DNA of 31,292 nt from Helicobacteraceae bacterium (GCA_031275395.1 JAISOU010000021.1:1-31292), one strand, 5' to 3'. Counted from the stretch's first letter, positions 9,346-19,466 are shown. Notes: a model not told the origin generated them from the sequence alone. A program made the numbers and translations.

Positions 9346-10620
9346 ATGAAAAGGATTTTAGAGTTATTTGAAGAATTAAATAAACGCAAAAGAGGAAGCG
9401 GCGATACGATCGAGGCTTTTAACTTTTTGCGAGATTTTTGCGCTAATGCGGGCGCGAAAGTTACGACCGATAAAGCGGGTAATATATTAGCGTCGATCCA
9501 AACGCCCAAGATATGCTTGCAATCGCATTATGATCTAGTCGCGCTTGGCGATCAGCCGCCGTCAATCGTAAAAGACGGCGAATGGCTACGAGCGAAAAAC
9601 GGAACTTTAGGCGCGGACAACGGAATCGGCGTCGCAATTATGCTTAGGTTAATAGAGGAGCGCGTAGCGGGCGAATATCTATTTACAAACGACGAAGAGA
9701 TCGGTCTAATCGGCGCTAATAACTTAAGCGTTATTCCTACCTCAAAAGAGATTATCAATCTTGATAGCGAAGACGAAGGAGAGATCATAATCGGTTGCGC
9801 GGGCGGCGCCGATTATCTATTAACTATTCCGTTTTCTTACGAACCGATCGACGCTAAACGTTTTTGCGCCTATAAGATCGCGGCGAAAAATTGCGATGGC
9901 GGACATAGCGGAGTCGATATTCATCGCGGTATAAAAAGCGCGATCGACGAGGTATGCCGTTATCTTTTTGAAAACGAGGCAAAATTGGTTAGTTTTAACG
10001 GCGGAGAGCGGCTAAACTCTATACCTAAAAACGCGGAGGCGATTGCGTTTTTACCGATTGATTTCTCGCCAAAAGATTCCGAATCTATTAGAATCTTCCC
10101 GATCGACGCGCCGCCGCAGGCGATTAAAGATAATCGAAAGGTTTTAGCGCTTCTTACGTTAATTCCGCATGGCGTTTACGGCTTTGATTCTAGCTACGGC
10201 GTCGTTTCGCGTAGTTGCAATTTTGCCATTATAAATACTTTATCCGATCGGTTAGATTTAACGCTTTTTGCTCGCGGTAACGGCGAATATGATCTTAAAG
10301 CGATCGACGCTCAAATAACGGCGCTATCAAAATTAGGCGATTTTAATTTTACGCGGCTTGGTTACTATCCTAGTTGGAGCGCCGAAAAAACGCCGCTTGC
10401 CGATCGGATTCTTTCGCTTATGTCCGATCAAGGATTAAAGCCAAAAATCGGCGCGATCCACGCTGGATTAGAGTGCGGGATTTTGAAATCGAAATCGCCA
10501 AACGCCGAATGCGTTTCAATAGGTATGACGATACGTTATCCGCATAGCTTTCAAGAGCGCGTATATCTGCCTAGCGTAGAACGCCTTTATAGTTTGATAA
10601 AAGCCGTTTTATCGTCGTAG
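9346..10620 (+). CDS. pepD: M20-family Xaa-His dipeptidase (PepD-like)
   Basis: 424 residues from the ATG at 9346, chosen because AGGAG at 9333-9337 sits 8 bases before it; an in-frame TTG at 9340 is too close. It is a zinc aminopeptidase of the PepD (M20C) group that cleaves dipeptides such as Xaa-His. Metal-site residues are H61 (SHYDLV), D91 (LGADNG), E117/E118 (NDEEIG), D140 (NLDSED) and a C-terminal His in IGAIHAGLECG. It is shorter than E. coli PepD (about 485 residues) but has both the catalytic and the lid-domain region. It probably shares a transcript with dus. Its 3' end faces the minus-strand island. Confidence 0.85.
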   Translation: MKRILELFEELNKRKRGSGDTIEAFNFLRDFCANAGAKVTTDKAGNILASIQTPKICLQSHYDLVALGDQPPSIVKDGEWLRAKNGTLGADNGIGVAIMLRLIEERVAGEYLFTNDEEIGLIGANNLSVIPTSKEIINLDSEDEGEIIIGCAGGADYLLTIPFSYEPIDAKRFCAYKIAAKNCDGGHSGVDIHRGIKSAIDEVCRYLFENEAKLVSFNGGERLNSIPKNAEAIAFLPIDFSPKDSESIRIFPIDAPPQAIKDNRKVLALLTLIPHGVYGFDSSYGVVSRSCNFAIINTLSDRLDLTLFARGNGEYDLKAIDAQITALSKLGDFNFTRLGYYPSWSAEKTPLADRILSLMSDQGLKPKIGAIHAGLECGILKSKSPNAECVSIGMTIRYPHSFQERVYLPSVERLYSLIKAVLSS

Positions 10621-10670
10621 ATAAAATAGAAATACAAAAACCTTTCAAGATCGCCTTACAAAAGCTAAAA

Positions 10671-10743
10671 TCCCGTTTGAAAAGGAGCAAATCGAAGTTT
10701 AGCGGACTAAATCAAAGAAATAGTCGGTTTTGGTTATATCTTT
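10671..10743 (-). pseudogene. Second, diverged copy of the nifK 3' end
   Basis: On the minus strand bases 10741-10699 read KDITKTDYFFDLVR-stop; the intact nifK at 15049 ends KEIAKTDYFFDLVR-stop. The DNA aligns without gaps at a constant offset of 4350 bases from 10671-10743 to 15021-15093, about 56 of 73 identical by eye. The match runs past the stop codon into half of the nifK terminator hairpin. Differences in the last codons are synonymous (TTC/TTT, CTG/TTA, GTT/GTC, TAG/TAA), so this was once real coding sequence. A stop codon lies immediately upstream in frame, so nothing more of nifK remains. Confidence 0.75.
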
Positions 10744-10840
10744 TTAAAATGTCTAAAGCAACCTGCGGATTAACATTGAAAAATTCCCTATTTTGACGAA
10801 TACGCAAATCTGTAAGTCTATCGATAGTCTTATGAATCAA
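10712..10840 (-). pseudogene. Short ORF, possible gene remnant
   Basis: 42 codons from a TTG, containing TDLRIRQNREFFNVNP and ending inside the nifK-like remnant. The composition is protein-like, but it has no start context and no family I recognise. It may be the 3' scrap of a gene of the adjacent island. Confidence 0.2.
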
Positions 10841-10884
10841 TTTTTAACTTCTAAGTATTTAGAGGTATTTAGCGTAGCATAAAT

Positions 10885-10983
10885 TTAGAAAGGTAATGGA
10901 ACAGCGGTATTGTCCAACTCTTTTGAACGCGCATTAACAGGGCGAGAACTATTACCGATTTTATCCAATCCTTGCGAATTTTA
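10885..10983 (-). pseudogene. Gene 3'-end fragment downstream of the restriction gene
   Basis: An open frame of about 32 codons, bounded upstream by two TAA codons, reads SRPVNARSKELDNTAVPLPF then stop. It looks like a genuine C-terminus without its gene. The rest of the 10621-10994 gap holds only this, the previous ORF and the nifK-like remnant. Confidence 0.2.
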
Positions 10984-10994
10984 TTATAATAGAC

Positions 10995-11741
10995 TTAATT
11001 ATGCTTGCTTCTATTAAACCGCGCAAAGTATGCGTCTATTTCGGGGCGCAATTCTATCCCTGCTTTTTCAAAACATTCAAGCAGTTCGTTATACGCGCCT
11101 TGACCGCCAAGAAAATCCCAAAACTCTTCGGCGACTTTAAGCTCATTTTCCAAATCAAGCATTCCGCGCATTGTCCAGCGATTGTAAGGCTGCGGTTCAT
11201 AAGGATTATAAGGAATGGCTATCATAGTATGAATGTTTGCGGTTGGATTAATGGCTAATACGGCTGCCGCCCATTCCAAAAGGGTGCGTTTAAATTCTTT
11301 GAAACCTCCCGCGTTTGGCTTTGCCGTTTTAATATCAAATAGATAAATTGCGCCGTCTTTTGCCGTCAATTTCAAATCCACCTTTGTCGGTTTTACAGTT
11401 TTCATTTCGCCTTTTTGACAAACGGATCTAATTGCCTTGATTTCTTGTATTTTATCTGGAATTGAGTTTGCGGTTGTGAGATTGTCCATTATATTTTGGA
11501 TAACTTTTTGCGCTTCTGTTGAAATCAAAACGCCAGCCGTTTGTTGTAATTGGGCGTCGGCAAAATTCAGCAATGCTAATGATTTGGCGACAGGCACAAA
11601 AATAGTCGTGCCAAAATTGGTGCTTAACGAATGGATAAACGAATATAGCGCGATCCTGTCTTTACCCAAAAGCCGAAAATGAAAAGGCATAGAGGCTGGT
11701 TCGGGATTGTAATTTTGAAATTTATTACGCAAGCTATTCAT
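10995..11741 (-). CDS. Type II restriction endonuclease, TdeIII/MjaII-like
   Basis: 248 residues. The sequence resembles the TdeIII family, whose known members cut GGNCC. Recognisable stretches are NYNPEPASMPFH, RLLGKDR, SLSTNFGTTIF, FDIKTAKPN, RTLLEWAA, IPYNPYEP and AEEFWDFLGG. The PD-(D/E)xK nuclease site is D122 (TKVDLKL) with D136-I-K138. Length fits the family. It is the last gene of a methyltransferase - ATPase - nuclease operon, 31 bases after the ATPase stop, with a weak ribosome site. GATC is sparse here and codon use is AT-richer than in the nif genes, suggesting transfer. The GGNCC specificity is inferred from family resemblance only. Confidence 0.75.
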   Translation of the reverse strand: MNSLRNKFQNYNPEPASMPFHFRLLGKDRIALYSFIHSLSTNFGTTIFVPVAKSLALLNFADAQLQQTAGVLISTEAQKVIQNIMDNLTTANSIPDKIQEIKAIRSVCQKGEMKTVKPTKVDLKLTAKDGAIYLFDIKTAKPNAGGFKEFKRTLLEWAAAVLAINPTANIHTMIAIPYNPYEPQPYNRWTMRGMLDLENELKVAEEFWDFLGGQGAYNELLECFEKAGIELRPEIDAYFARFNRSKHN

Positions 11742-11772
11742 GATAACTTATTGGATTTGAGACTTTTGAACA

Positions 11773-13326
11773 TTAGTCAGTGGCATCGTCGTTCAATTCT
11801 TTTCGTTTTGATTCTATAAATTTACGCATAAGTTCTATTGATTCTTTTAGTTGCTTAGGAACATACCTCGTGTTTTGTTGATTTTCTGGGTGGTGAATTT
11901 GGTGGCGAATGTATTCTGTTAAAATAACTTGTTCTGGTACTTGTGTTCCTCTTTTTATGTTATTGTATGGCATAGTTGGTTTACCTTTTTTATACTCTGT
12001 CAAACTATATTCTGCTTCAATAAAACCGTACAATTCGTTGTGGTATTCTTCCGTAATTTCGGTAAATGCCAAAAAATTGACCTCATTTAATGACGGATAC
12101 GGTAATTGATTGGGTAATACGCTTTCAATTTTCTTTGTCGTGCCGTCTTTTGTAATCAGTCGCAAATGTTCAAATTGCAATTCTCTGACCAATGCAGCAC
12201 TATGGGTTGTAACAACAACTTGCGTGCTGTCAGTGTTGGCAAGTTCTAAAAGTGCAGTAATTAGCTTCTTTTGGTGTTCGGTGTGTTGAGAAGTTTCGGG
12301 TTCTTCAATGGCATAAATGATACTTGACACACCTTTTTCTATTTTTCTGCGTTCTGCCTCTGCTCTGAAAAAGTTTAATAAAATCAACCTTTTTACTCCG
12401 CTACCTCTTTTGTTGATTGGAATATTTTCATCGCCCGCAATAGATACACTTTTGAAAACATCAGCCCATTTCAAACTTTTATTTTCAGGTATGACGGGGC
12501 TTAAACTATTTGCAATTTCAGGATTCATTTCTCTTACTTTTGCCAATGTTCGATTTGAAACATCTTGCAATTTGGTTTTTACTTCTGTTGCTATTTCATT
12601 GAATTTGTTGCAAATATTTTCATCACTTAAAATTTGCTTAACTGCTTCTTTAAGTGGGTCTTGCACTTCACTATCTCCATCAGAGTTTTTTCTGTCGGAT
12701 TGGAAAAGAGAATAAATGGGCAAATAATTTGAAATTTTATCCCAAATAGCTTTAGCGTCTTCTTTTGTAACATCTATTTCAATTTCTTGTAATTGCAAAT
12801 CGGAACTAAAATGATTCCATATTGCTGTACGCATTACTGCATTTTTAGTTTGGTCATCGCAAGTAATTGAATTATCTTTAATTATTTTCTGTAAATCCTT
12901 TTGCTTTTTGAGCAACAAATCATTACAATTTGAATTTGTAGGGTGATTCGCTTTGATAAATACTTTATCGGCAGTTGTGCCAGCTGTTGGGTATTTGATA
13001 ATTTCAAGTTGTCCGTTTGAGTTTAACAAATATTCTGCCTGCAATGTTGTTTCGTTAGTGCTGTCAATAACGATTGAGGTTGGCAAATCGTCAAAACAAA
13101 CGGTAAAAACTACTTTATTGTCGTCATCGAGGGCTTGTTTGTTAATATCGTCTTTGTCAAATTTTACAACGCCTTTTCCTTCATTAAAAAATATGTCTAA
13201 TGCTTCTAAAACAGTGGATTTTCCAATGTCATTTTTACCAACAAAGGCAGTTAGGTTTCCAAAATCGATTTCTACTTCGTCTTTATAACCTCTGAAATTT
13301 TTGAGCTTAAATTTTGCTAACTTCAT
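11773..13326 (-). CDS. SMC/OLD-like ATPase in the restriction operon, possible HEPN C-terminus
   Basis: 517 residues. ABC-type ATPase motifs: Walker A GKNDIGKST (residues 30-38), a signature KRGSGVKRL, Walker B YAIEEPETSQH and H-loop TTHSAALV, with an insertion between that is presumably helical. There is no TOPRIM nuclease signature after the H-loop. Instead the C-terminus carries EYIRHQIHHPENQ, in which R474 to H479 fits the R-x4-6-H motif of HEPN ribonucleases. It sits between the methyltransferase (1-base gap, good AAGGAG site) and the nuclease gene. The 1554 bases contain no GATC, against dozens in neighbouring genes. A role as an extra anti-phage module or as an ATPase partner of the restriction enzyme is inference. 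Confidence 0.8.
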   Translation of the reverse strand: MKLAKFKLKNFRGYKDEVEIDFGNLTAFVGKNDIGKSTVLEALDIFFNEGKGVVKFDKDDINKQALDDDNKVVFTVCFDDLPTSIVIDSTNETTLQAEYLLNSNGQLEIIKYPTAGTTADKVFIKANHPTNSNCNDLLLKKQKDLQKIIKDNSITCDDQTKNAVMRTAIWNHFSSDLQLQEIEIDVTKEDAKAIWDKISNYLPIYSLFQSDRKNSDGDSEVQDPLKEAVKQILSDENICNKFNEIATEVKTKLQDVSNRTLAKVREMNPEIANSLSPVIPENKSLKWADVFKSVSIAGDENIPINKRGSGVKRLILLNFFRAEAERRKIEKGVSSIIYAIEEPETSQHTEHQKKLITALLELANTDSTQVVVTTHSAALVRELQFEHLRLITKDGTTKKIESVLPNQLPYPSLNEVNFLAFTEITEEYHNELYGFIEAEYSLTEYKKGKPTMPYNNIKRGTQVPEQVILTEYIRHQIHHPENQQNTRYVPKQLKESIELMRKFIESKRKELNDDATD

Positions 13327-13327
13327 A

Positions 13328-14905
13328 TTATCTCTCCTTCAAATGAAATACCGTTTCCGAATACGCTGTTTTGTCTTTTTCGGTTCTGTTTAGTACGGGA
13401 CGGCGGAATTGATTTATTATCCGCATTCCCGCTTTTTCAGCAATAGTCGGATACATATTATATTTGTCGTTTGCGACGAGAAATATATCGTAATTTTCCG
13501 CCAAAAACCGCTTGCAATTATTCAAAACATCTGAAATACCCTTAATGTAACTCTCTCTTGCCTCTTTTGTTTTGCCTTTGAAAAGCGCGCCAATCTCCAA
13601 TTCGTCTTTTCGCTCAAAACCGAACAGATCGTAAGCGTAAGCGTGTTGTTCATGATAATCAATCAATCCCACATAAGGCGGCGAGGAAAAAATGCCTTTT
13701 ATTTTTTGCCGTTCAAGCAAGCTACCAAAATCGCCGTTTTGCTTTTTTATCTCTTCAAAAATATCAATTATTCTGCTATCCCCCGTCAGACAATGCTGAA
13801 ATGTCGGCGTTCGTAATCTGTCAAATTGTATAAGGCGGTTAATAGTATCCTTCGTATAAGTTTCCCACCATTTTAGGATAGAAAAAAGCGGTTTGCAGAT
13901 TTTGCCGTGCTTTGCGCAGTAGTAAGCGGTCGTAACTGGTTCTACAAGCGTGGCAAGATCGGCATGCGTGGTAGCTCTGCAACTTCGAATCGTTCGGCTT
14001 AAAATTATGCTGATGATATTTTTCGTGTTGATATTTTTAACTTTTTTAATTTCGCCGAATACAAAATCTATCTCGTCTCTTATATGCTGTGAATACCATT
14101 TATCAAGAAAATTATCGCATTTTTCCTGCCGCAATTTAATGCCGTATCGATTCACAAGATCGTTATATACCGCCAAAAACTCTTTTTCTTTTTTTGCGCC
14201 ATATTCTTTTTCGTTAATTTCGCCTTGTACTAAACGGTATTTATATTCGGGTACAGGAAAATATTTGCTATTGAATTCGTTAAGCGCTTGCAGCAATTTG
14301 TCTTCAAATTCTACGACATGAGAATCGGACAAAAATATTTTCAACGCTTTTGTGATGCGACGAGCCTCCGCTTGAATATCGGCGATATTATATTTTGCTA
14401 TTTTGCAGTTGCTTATCAGCGCGTTAAACGCCGAAATATCAACGCCTACCGCGTGTATTCCAAGTTCGCATGCCTGCGCCAACGCCGTTCCGCTGCCAGC
14501 AAACGGGTCAAGTATAATATCGCCTTTTTTGAAATATATCTCTTTTTTGAAATGGTCGGTATGATTGTCTAAGAAATACTCTACTAACTGCGGTATAAAT
14601 TTGCCTTTATACGGGTGCAAACGGTGGATATGTTTTGTCGTTTCGGCTTCCTTGTATTGTTCAAACGACAGCGCCCAATTCAAATCTTCGCCCAAGTATT
14701 CTTTGAAATAAACCTCGCGTGAATTATTGTAAGAGTCGTAATAATTTTTAAGTTCCGTTAATGAAACTTGCGTCGAGCCGTTTTCGCCGATTTTTCTTAT
14801 GCGTCCATATTGGATAAGATAAGAGATATTGGACGGCGTTACATTTTTGCCTGTAAAGCCGCTTGCCCATTCGCTGGCTTCTTTAATGGATAGCGAAGCG
14901 TTCAT
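13328..14905 (-). CDS. Site-specific DNA methyltransferase of the restriction operon
   Basis: 525 residues. An N-terminal helix-turn-helix-like segment (about 5-55: KEASEWASG, PSNISYLIQYGRI) is followed by a motif-X-like HPYKGKFIPQLV (97-108). The AdoMet loop DPFAGSGT is at 133-140 and the catalytic SPPY at 408-411. SPPY is typical of N4-cytosine or N6-adenine enzymes. The roughly 265-residue gap between them presumably holds target recognition. It would protect host DNA from the nuclease two genes downstream. It is the first gene of the operon, with a poor ribosome site. The helix-turn-helix could give autoregulation. Confidence 0.87.
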   Translation of the reverse strand: MNASLSIKEASEWASGFTGKNVTPSNISYLIQYGRIRKIGENGSTQVSLTELKNYYDSYNNSREVYFKEYLGEDLNWALSFEQYKEAETTKHIHRLHPYKGKFIPQLVEYFLDNHTDHFKKEIYFKKGDIILDPFAGSGTALAQACELGIHAVGVDISAFNALISNCKIAKYNIADIQAEARRITKALKIFLSDSHVVEFEDKLLQALNEFNSKYFPVPEYKYRLVQGEINEKEYGAKKEKEFLAVYNDLVNRYGIKLRQEKCDNFLDKWYSQHIRDEIDFVFGEIKKVKNINTKNIISIILSRTIRSCRATTHADLATLVEPVTTAYYCAKHGKICKPLFSILKWWETYTKDTINRLIQFDRLRTPTFQHCLTGDSRIIDIFEEIKKQNGDFGSLLERQKIKGIFSSPPYVGLIDYHEQHAYAYDLFGFERKDELEIGALFKGKTKEARESYIKGISDVLNNCKRFLAENYDIFLVANDKYNMYPTIAEKAGMRIINQFRRPVLNRTEKDKTAYSETVFHLKER

Positions 14906-14998
14906 GCTCTGTTTTGCGCGCTAAATTACGGTTTTGCATAGCCGAGATTATAGCGCCTTTTACGTAAAGATCTAAGGAAGCGACGCGACTGCGTTCAA

Positions 14999-15027
14999 AA
15001 CGGGGCGGGCGGAATCCGCGCCCCGTT
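14999..15027 (-). terminator. Rho-independent terminator of the nif operon
   Basis: Arms AACGGGGCG (14999-15007) and CGCCCCGTT (15019-15027) form a 9-bp GC-rich stem, followed on the minus strand by TTTT. It lies 21 bases after the nifK stop, so nifK ends the operon. The gap to the methyltransferase start (14906-14998) shows nothing else. Confidence 0.75.
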
Positions 15028-15048
15028 GGAAACAGACCAAAGCGCGAT

Positions 15049-16575
15049 CTAGCGAACCAGATCGAAGAAATAGTCGGTTTTGGCGATCTCTTTGGTCTGA
15101 GAATCGATCGTGTCCAAAATTTTATTGACGATCCAGTTAAGCAGATTCAAAGCGCCTTTGTATCCGACAATGCTATAGCGATGAAGGTGATGGCGATCGA
15201 AAATCGGAAAACCGATTCTAATCAGCGGGATTTTCGTATCGCGCTCTAACTCTTTGCCATAGCTATTGCCGATTAGGTAATCGACGGGCTCGGTAAATAG
15301 CAAACTTCGCAAGTGCCAGAGATCTTTTCCAGCCCATGCATGGCTATTTTCCTTAGCGGGCGATCGATCCAAAACGGCGCGGGCGGCTTCTTCCCAACCC
15401 TCCGGCGCGTTGTTGCATAAAAGATGCGTAACTTCGCCGCCCAATTCGATCACAAACGAAGCCAATCCAAGCGCAAAATCGGGATCGCCGTAAATAGCGA
15501 ATTTTTTGTCGTGGATATAGGCGTAACTATCCTGCATAGCGTCGACAAGTCTTGCGCGATCGCGCTTAATCGTTTGCGGGACTTCTTTACCCGAAAACTC
15601 TTTAAGGAATACGACAAATTCGTCCGTTCCTTTTAACCCGATCGGACGCGCTTCAAAGGTCTGTTGCTTAAACTTATTTTTACAGATCTTAAGCGTTTTG
15701 GGCGTGGTAAATGGTTGCATAGTCGCGATCGCGCTGGCGTTGCAAGCATCTCTAATCTGCGCGATTGGCGTGCCTCCCGCAAACATTTTATATTCGCCCG
15801 CGCCCGTATTCCATTGTTCGCTATGATCGGGCAAAACGACCGTTTCAATACCGAACGCTTCGGCAAGCTCTCGCTCCTCGTCTATACTAGCGAGATAGGT
15901 TTCAAAACCCGGAACGATATTAAGACGGTTATGCTTTTCTTTGGAAACGTTTTTACAAAGCAGTTTTAACGTTTCCGAAAGCATATTGTCATAGCCCGTA
16001 AGATGACTGCCTACAAAGCTAGGCGTATGCGCGTAAACGATCGGATAATCCTCCGGAATATATCCTTCCGTTCGCGCTCCTTCTACAAAAGCGTTAAGGT
16101 CGTCGCCGATCACCTCCGCCATGCAGGTCGTGGAAACGGCGATCATATCGGGATTGTAAAGCGCCTTACAGTTTTGCAAGCCCTGCTTCATATTGTTGAT
16201 CCCGCCGAAAACCGCCGCGTCTTCGGTCATAGAGTCGCTTACGCATGGCGTTGGTTCTTTGAAATGGCGCGTAAAATACGTGCGAAAATAGGCGACGCAG
16301 CCATGACTTCCATGCACGTATGGCATCGTGTTTTCAAAGCCTAGCGCGACCATCACGGCGCCAAGCGGCTGACACGCTTTTGCCTGATTGATTGTGATCG
16401 CTTCGCGCTTGAAATTGAGCTCTCGATACTCCGCCGTTTTTGTCCATTCGGCTATCTCGGAAACCTTATCGGTGCAAGGCATATTTTCAAACGCCTTTTT
16501 GTTCTTGAAAACCTCGTCGTATTCGGGCTGTAAAAACAGCTCCTTGCCATTGACGATTTTTTGCGGATTTTGCAT
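15049..16575 (-). CDS. nifK: Mo-nitrogenase MoFe protein beta subunit
   Basis: 508 residues, normal length for NifK with its N-terminal extension. It pairs with NifD and supplies half of the P-cluster ligands: C68 (AKACQPLG), C93 (HGSHGCVAY) and C151 (STTCMAEVIGDD). PSFVGSHLTGYD and the C-terminal FPIFDRHHLHRY block, both typical of NifK, are present. ATG follows GGAGAAAGAG. It is the last gene of nifH-x-nifD-nifK, 49 bases after nifD. Its last 14 codons and trailer are duplicated, in diverged form, 4350 bases away on the far side of the restriction island. Confidence 0.97.
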   Translation of the reverse strand: MQNPQKIVNGKELFLQPEYDEVFKNKKAFENMPCTDKVSEIAEWTKTAEYRELNFKREAITINQAKACQPLGAVMVALGFENTMPYVHGSHGCVAYFRTYFTRHFKEPTPCVSDSMTEDAAVFGGINNMKQGLQNCKALYNPDMIAVSTTCMAEVIGDDLNAFVEGARTEGYIPEDYPIVYAHTPSFVGSHLTGYDNMLSETLKLLCKNVSKEKHNRLNIVPGFETYLASIDEERELAEAFGIETVVLPDHSEQWNTGAGEYKMFAGGTPIAQIRDACNASAIATMQPFTTPKTLKICKNKFKQQTFEARPIGLKGTDEFVVFLKEFSGKEVPQTIKRDRARLVDAMQDSYAYIHDKKFAIYGDPDFALGLASFVIELGGEVTHLLCNNAPEGWEEAARAVLDRSPAKENSHAWAGKDLWHLRSLLFTEPVDYLIGNSYGKELERDTKIPLIRIGFPIFDRHHLHRYSIVGYKGALNLLNWIVNKILDTIDSQTKEIAKTDYFFDLVR

Positions 16576-16624
16576 TTTTCTCTTTCTCCTCTCAACTCAT
16601 CTGTTTATCGAGGTATTAGCGCCC

Positions 16625-18076
16625 TTAGGCGTTATCCCATGGCGCTTTACTATGCCCCCAAACGGGACTGTTAATTGCCATATCCATATCGCGAGCAAAG
16701 ATAGCGAAACCGTCAAAGCCGTGATATGGTCCCGAATAGTCCCAACTGTGCATCTGTCTAAAAGGCAGACCCATCTTTTGAAACGTGTATTTTTCTTTCA
16801 CGCCCGCCGCGACAATATCGGGCTTGATCTTCTTGCAGAAAGCTTCAAGCTCGTATTCGTTCGCGTCGTCGTAGATCACGGTCGATCGCTGGATTTCGCG
16901 CGTCGTTCGGCTGTAATCGTCGTTATGCGCAAACTCGTAGCCCGTGCTGATGATCTCCATTCCCAAATCTTCGTAAGCGCCGATCACGTGGCGAGGGCGC
17001 AAACCGCCGACGTAAAGCATCACTTTTTTACCGTCTAGGCGCGGTTTATATTTACTTAAAACCGCGTCCATAATCGGCTTATATTTTTCGATGACCTTTT
17101 CGGCGTTTTCTTGAATCTTTTCGTCGAATTGACCCGCGATTCTGCGAAGCGATTCGTAAGTCTTTGTAGGGCCGAAAAAATTGTATTCCGTCCAAGGAAT
17201 ACCAAACTCTTGCTCCATATGACGACTGATGTAGTTCATCGATCGATAACAGTGCAACAGATTAAGTTTTGCTTTAGGTCCGTTTCGCAACTCGTTTAGC
17301 GTCGCGTCGCCCGACCATTGCGCGATTACTCTTAAACCCATTTCTTCAAGTAAAATACGGCTAGACCACGCGTCGCCGCCGATATTATAATCGCCTATGA
17401 TCGCTACGTCGTAAGGAGTCGATCCTATATCTTCGCCCTTTGCGGTGAAAATATGATCGCGCACCGCGTCGTTTGCTATATGGTGGCCTAGCGATTGGCT
17501 AACGCCTCTAAAGCCTTCGCAACTAACGGGGACGATCGTTTTTCCGATTGCCGCCGCGCTCTTTCTCGACGAGGCTTGAATATCGTCGCCGATTAAGCCG
17601 ATCGGACACTCCGATTGAACGGTAACGCCTTTGGCGAGCGGAAAAAGTCCGTCGATCTCTTCGATCGCTTTCATTAGCTTTTTATCGCCGCCAAAGACAA
17701 TATCTCGTTCTTGAAAATCGGTCGTGAAGTTCATCGTAACAAAGGTATCTACGCCCGTCGTTCCGATATAGTAGTTTCGCCGCCCCGATCGAGAATACTG
17801 ACTGCAACCGACGGGGCCATGGCTAATATGAACCATATCCTTGACGGGGCCCCAAACGACGCCTTTTGATCCAGCATAAGCGCAACCGCGTTGGCTCATC
17901 ACGCCCGGTACGGTTTTTTTGTTCGATTGAACGCCGCCGCAGGTCTTTTGGCTTTCGTCGCCGGGCGCTCCCACGCCCAAATGTTTCGCGCGATCTTTTT
18001 GCGCTTTTTCGGGATACTTTTTTAGTATCTCTTCAACGGCACTTTTTTGAGCGTTTTCTAAAGTTTCGGGACTCAT
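16625..18076 (-). CDS. nifD: Mo-nitrogenase MoFe protein alpha subunit
   Basis: 483 residues from the ATG at 18076, which has AAGGAC upstream; a longer open frame reaches back over the previous gene and is not used. P-cluster cysteines are C65, C91 and C157. FeMo-cofactor ligands are C276 (LLHCYRS) and H443 ([10 protein letters not shown]), matching C275 and H442 of Azotobacter. The cofactor-pocket motif GVSQSLGHH has Q194 and H198. All residues needed for a working N2 reductase alpha chain are present. The N-terminus is slightly extended. The gene starts 22 bases after the small unknown gene. Confidence 0.97.
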   Translation of the reverse strand: MSPETLENAQKSAVEEILKKYPEKAQKDRAKHLGVGAPGDESQKTCGGVQSNKKTVPGVMSQRGCAYAGSKGVVWGPVKDMVHISHGPVGCSQYSRSGRRNYYIGTTGVDTFVTMNFTTDFQERDIVFGGDKKLMKAIEEIDGLFPLAKGVTVQSECPIGLIGDDIQASSRKSAAAIGKTIVPVSCEGFRGVSQSLGHHIANDAVRDHIFTAKGEDIGSTPYDVAIIGDYNIGGDAWSSRILLEEMGLRVIAQWSGDATLNELRNGPKAKLNLLHCYRSMNYISRHMEQEFGIPWTEYNFFGPTKTYESLRRIAGQFDEKIQENAEKVIEKYKPIMDAVLSKYKPRLDGKKVMLYVGGLRPRHVIGAYEDLGMEIISTGYEFAHNDDYSRTTREIQRSTVIYDDANEYELEAFCKKIKPDIVAAGVKEKYTFQKMGLPFRQMHSWDYSGPYHGFDGFAIFARDMDMAINSPVWGHSKAPWDNA

Positions 18077-18098
18077 TTTTTTTGTCCTTTCTTGTGAT

Positions 18099-18476
18099 TT
18101 ACGCGAAAACGACTTCGACGTTGATTGGCTCCATATCTTGGAACTTCTTTGCGATCTCAAAGCACTCCGCGTCCTTATCAATCTCCAAACTCAGCTCGGC
18201 GATCTGGTATTTGTTGGTGAAATACATATACTTCACGCCGCCCTCTTTGCTCGTTTCTTGATTATTGTAGAAATGCACTAGCGCTTTAGCAAGAAAGGTG
18301 TCTTTCTTGCTAATCGTTTTGTAAAGCTCCATCTTTGTCGATTTGGTCGAACCTTGATGAAGTTTGATCTCCTTAACCTTGCCCATATCGACGGATTTAT
18401 CTACCAATTCCGCGACCTCGGCGGAAGGAATCTTATTGCCGCGTTCTTTTGGAAAGTGCATACCCAAGATAAACAT
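18099..18476 (-). CDS. Small protein of unknown function between nifH and nifD
   Basis: 125 residues from the ATG at 18476 ([13 protein letters not shown]), preceded by AAAGGAGC; the open frame extends upstream into nifH but that part is not used. It is soluble and rich in Lys and Glu. It lacks the T-loop and motifs of GlnB-type NifI proteins, which sit in the same place in archaeal and clostridial nif operons, and it does not look like NifT or NifX. The tight spacing (10 bases after nifH, 22 before nifD) says it is translated at a level near the structural subunits. A role in regulating, assembling or protecting nitrogenase is possible; I do not recognise the family. Confidence 0.75.
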   Translation of the reverse strand: MFILGMHFPKERGNKIPSAEVAELVDKSVDMGKVKEIKLHQGSTKSTKMELYKTISKKDTFLAKALVHFYNNQETSKEGGVKYMYFTNKYQIAELSLEIDKDAECFEIAKKFQDMEPINVEVVFA

Positions 18477-18486
18477 TTTTGCTCCT

Positions 18487-19416
<930 letters not shown>

Positions 19417-19466
19417 TTAGCCGCGTCGCCATTCCAACGAAGTAATTTTGCCTTAGTAATAAACAG

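Noticed and set aside
10671-10743. Chance similarity to nifK
   Set aside because: The ungapped match of 73 bases extends past the stop codon, and codon differences at the end are synonymous, which chance would not give.
18077-18181. 35-residue N-terminal extension of the nifD frame
   Set aside because: It overlaps the upstream small gene, is Ser/Arg-rich without resemblance to NifD, and a good ribosome site serves the ATG at 18076.
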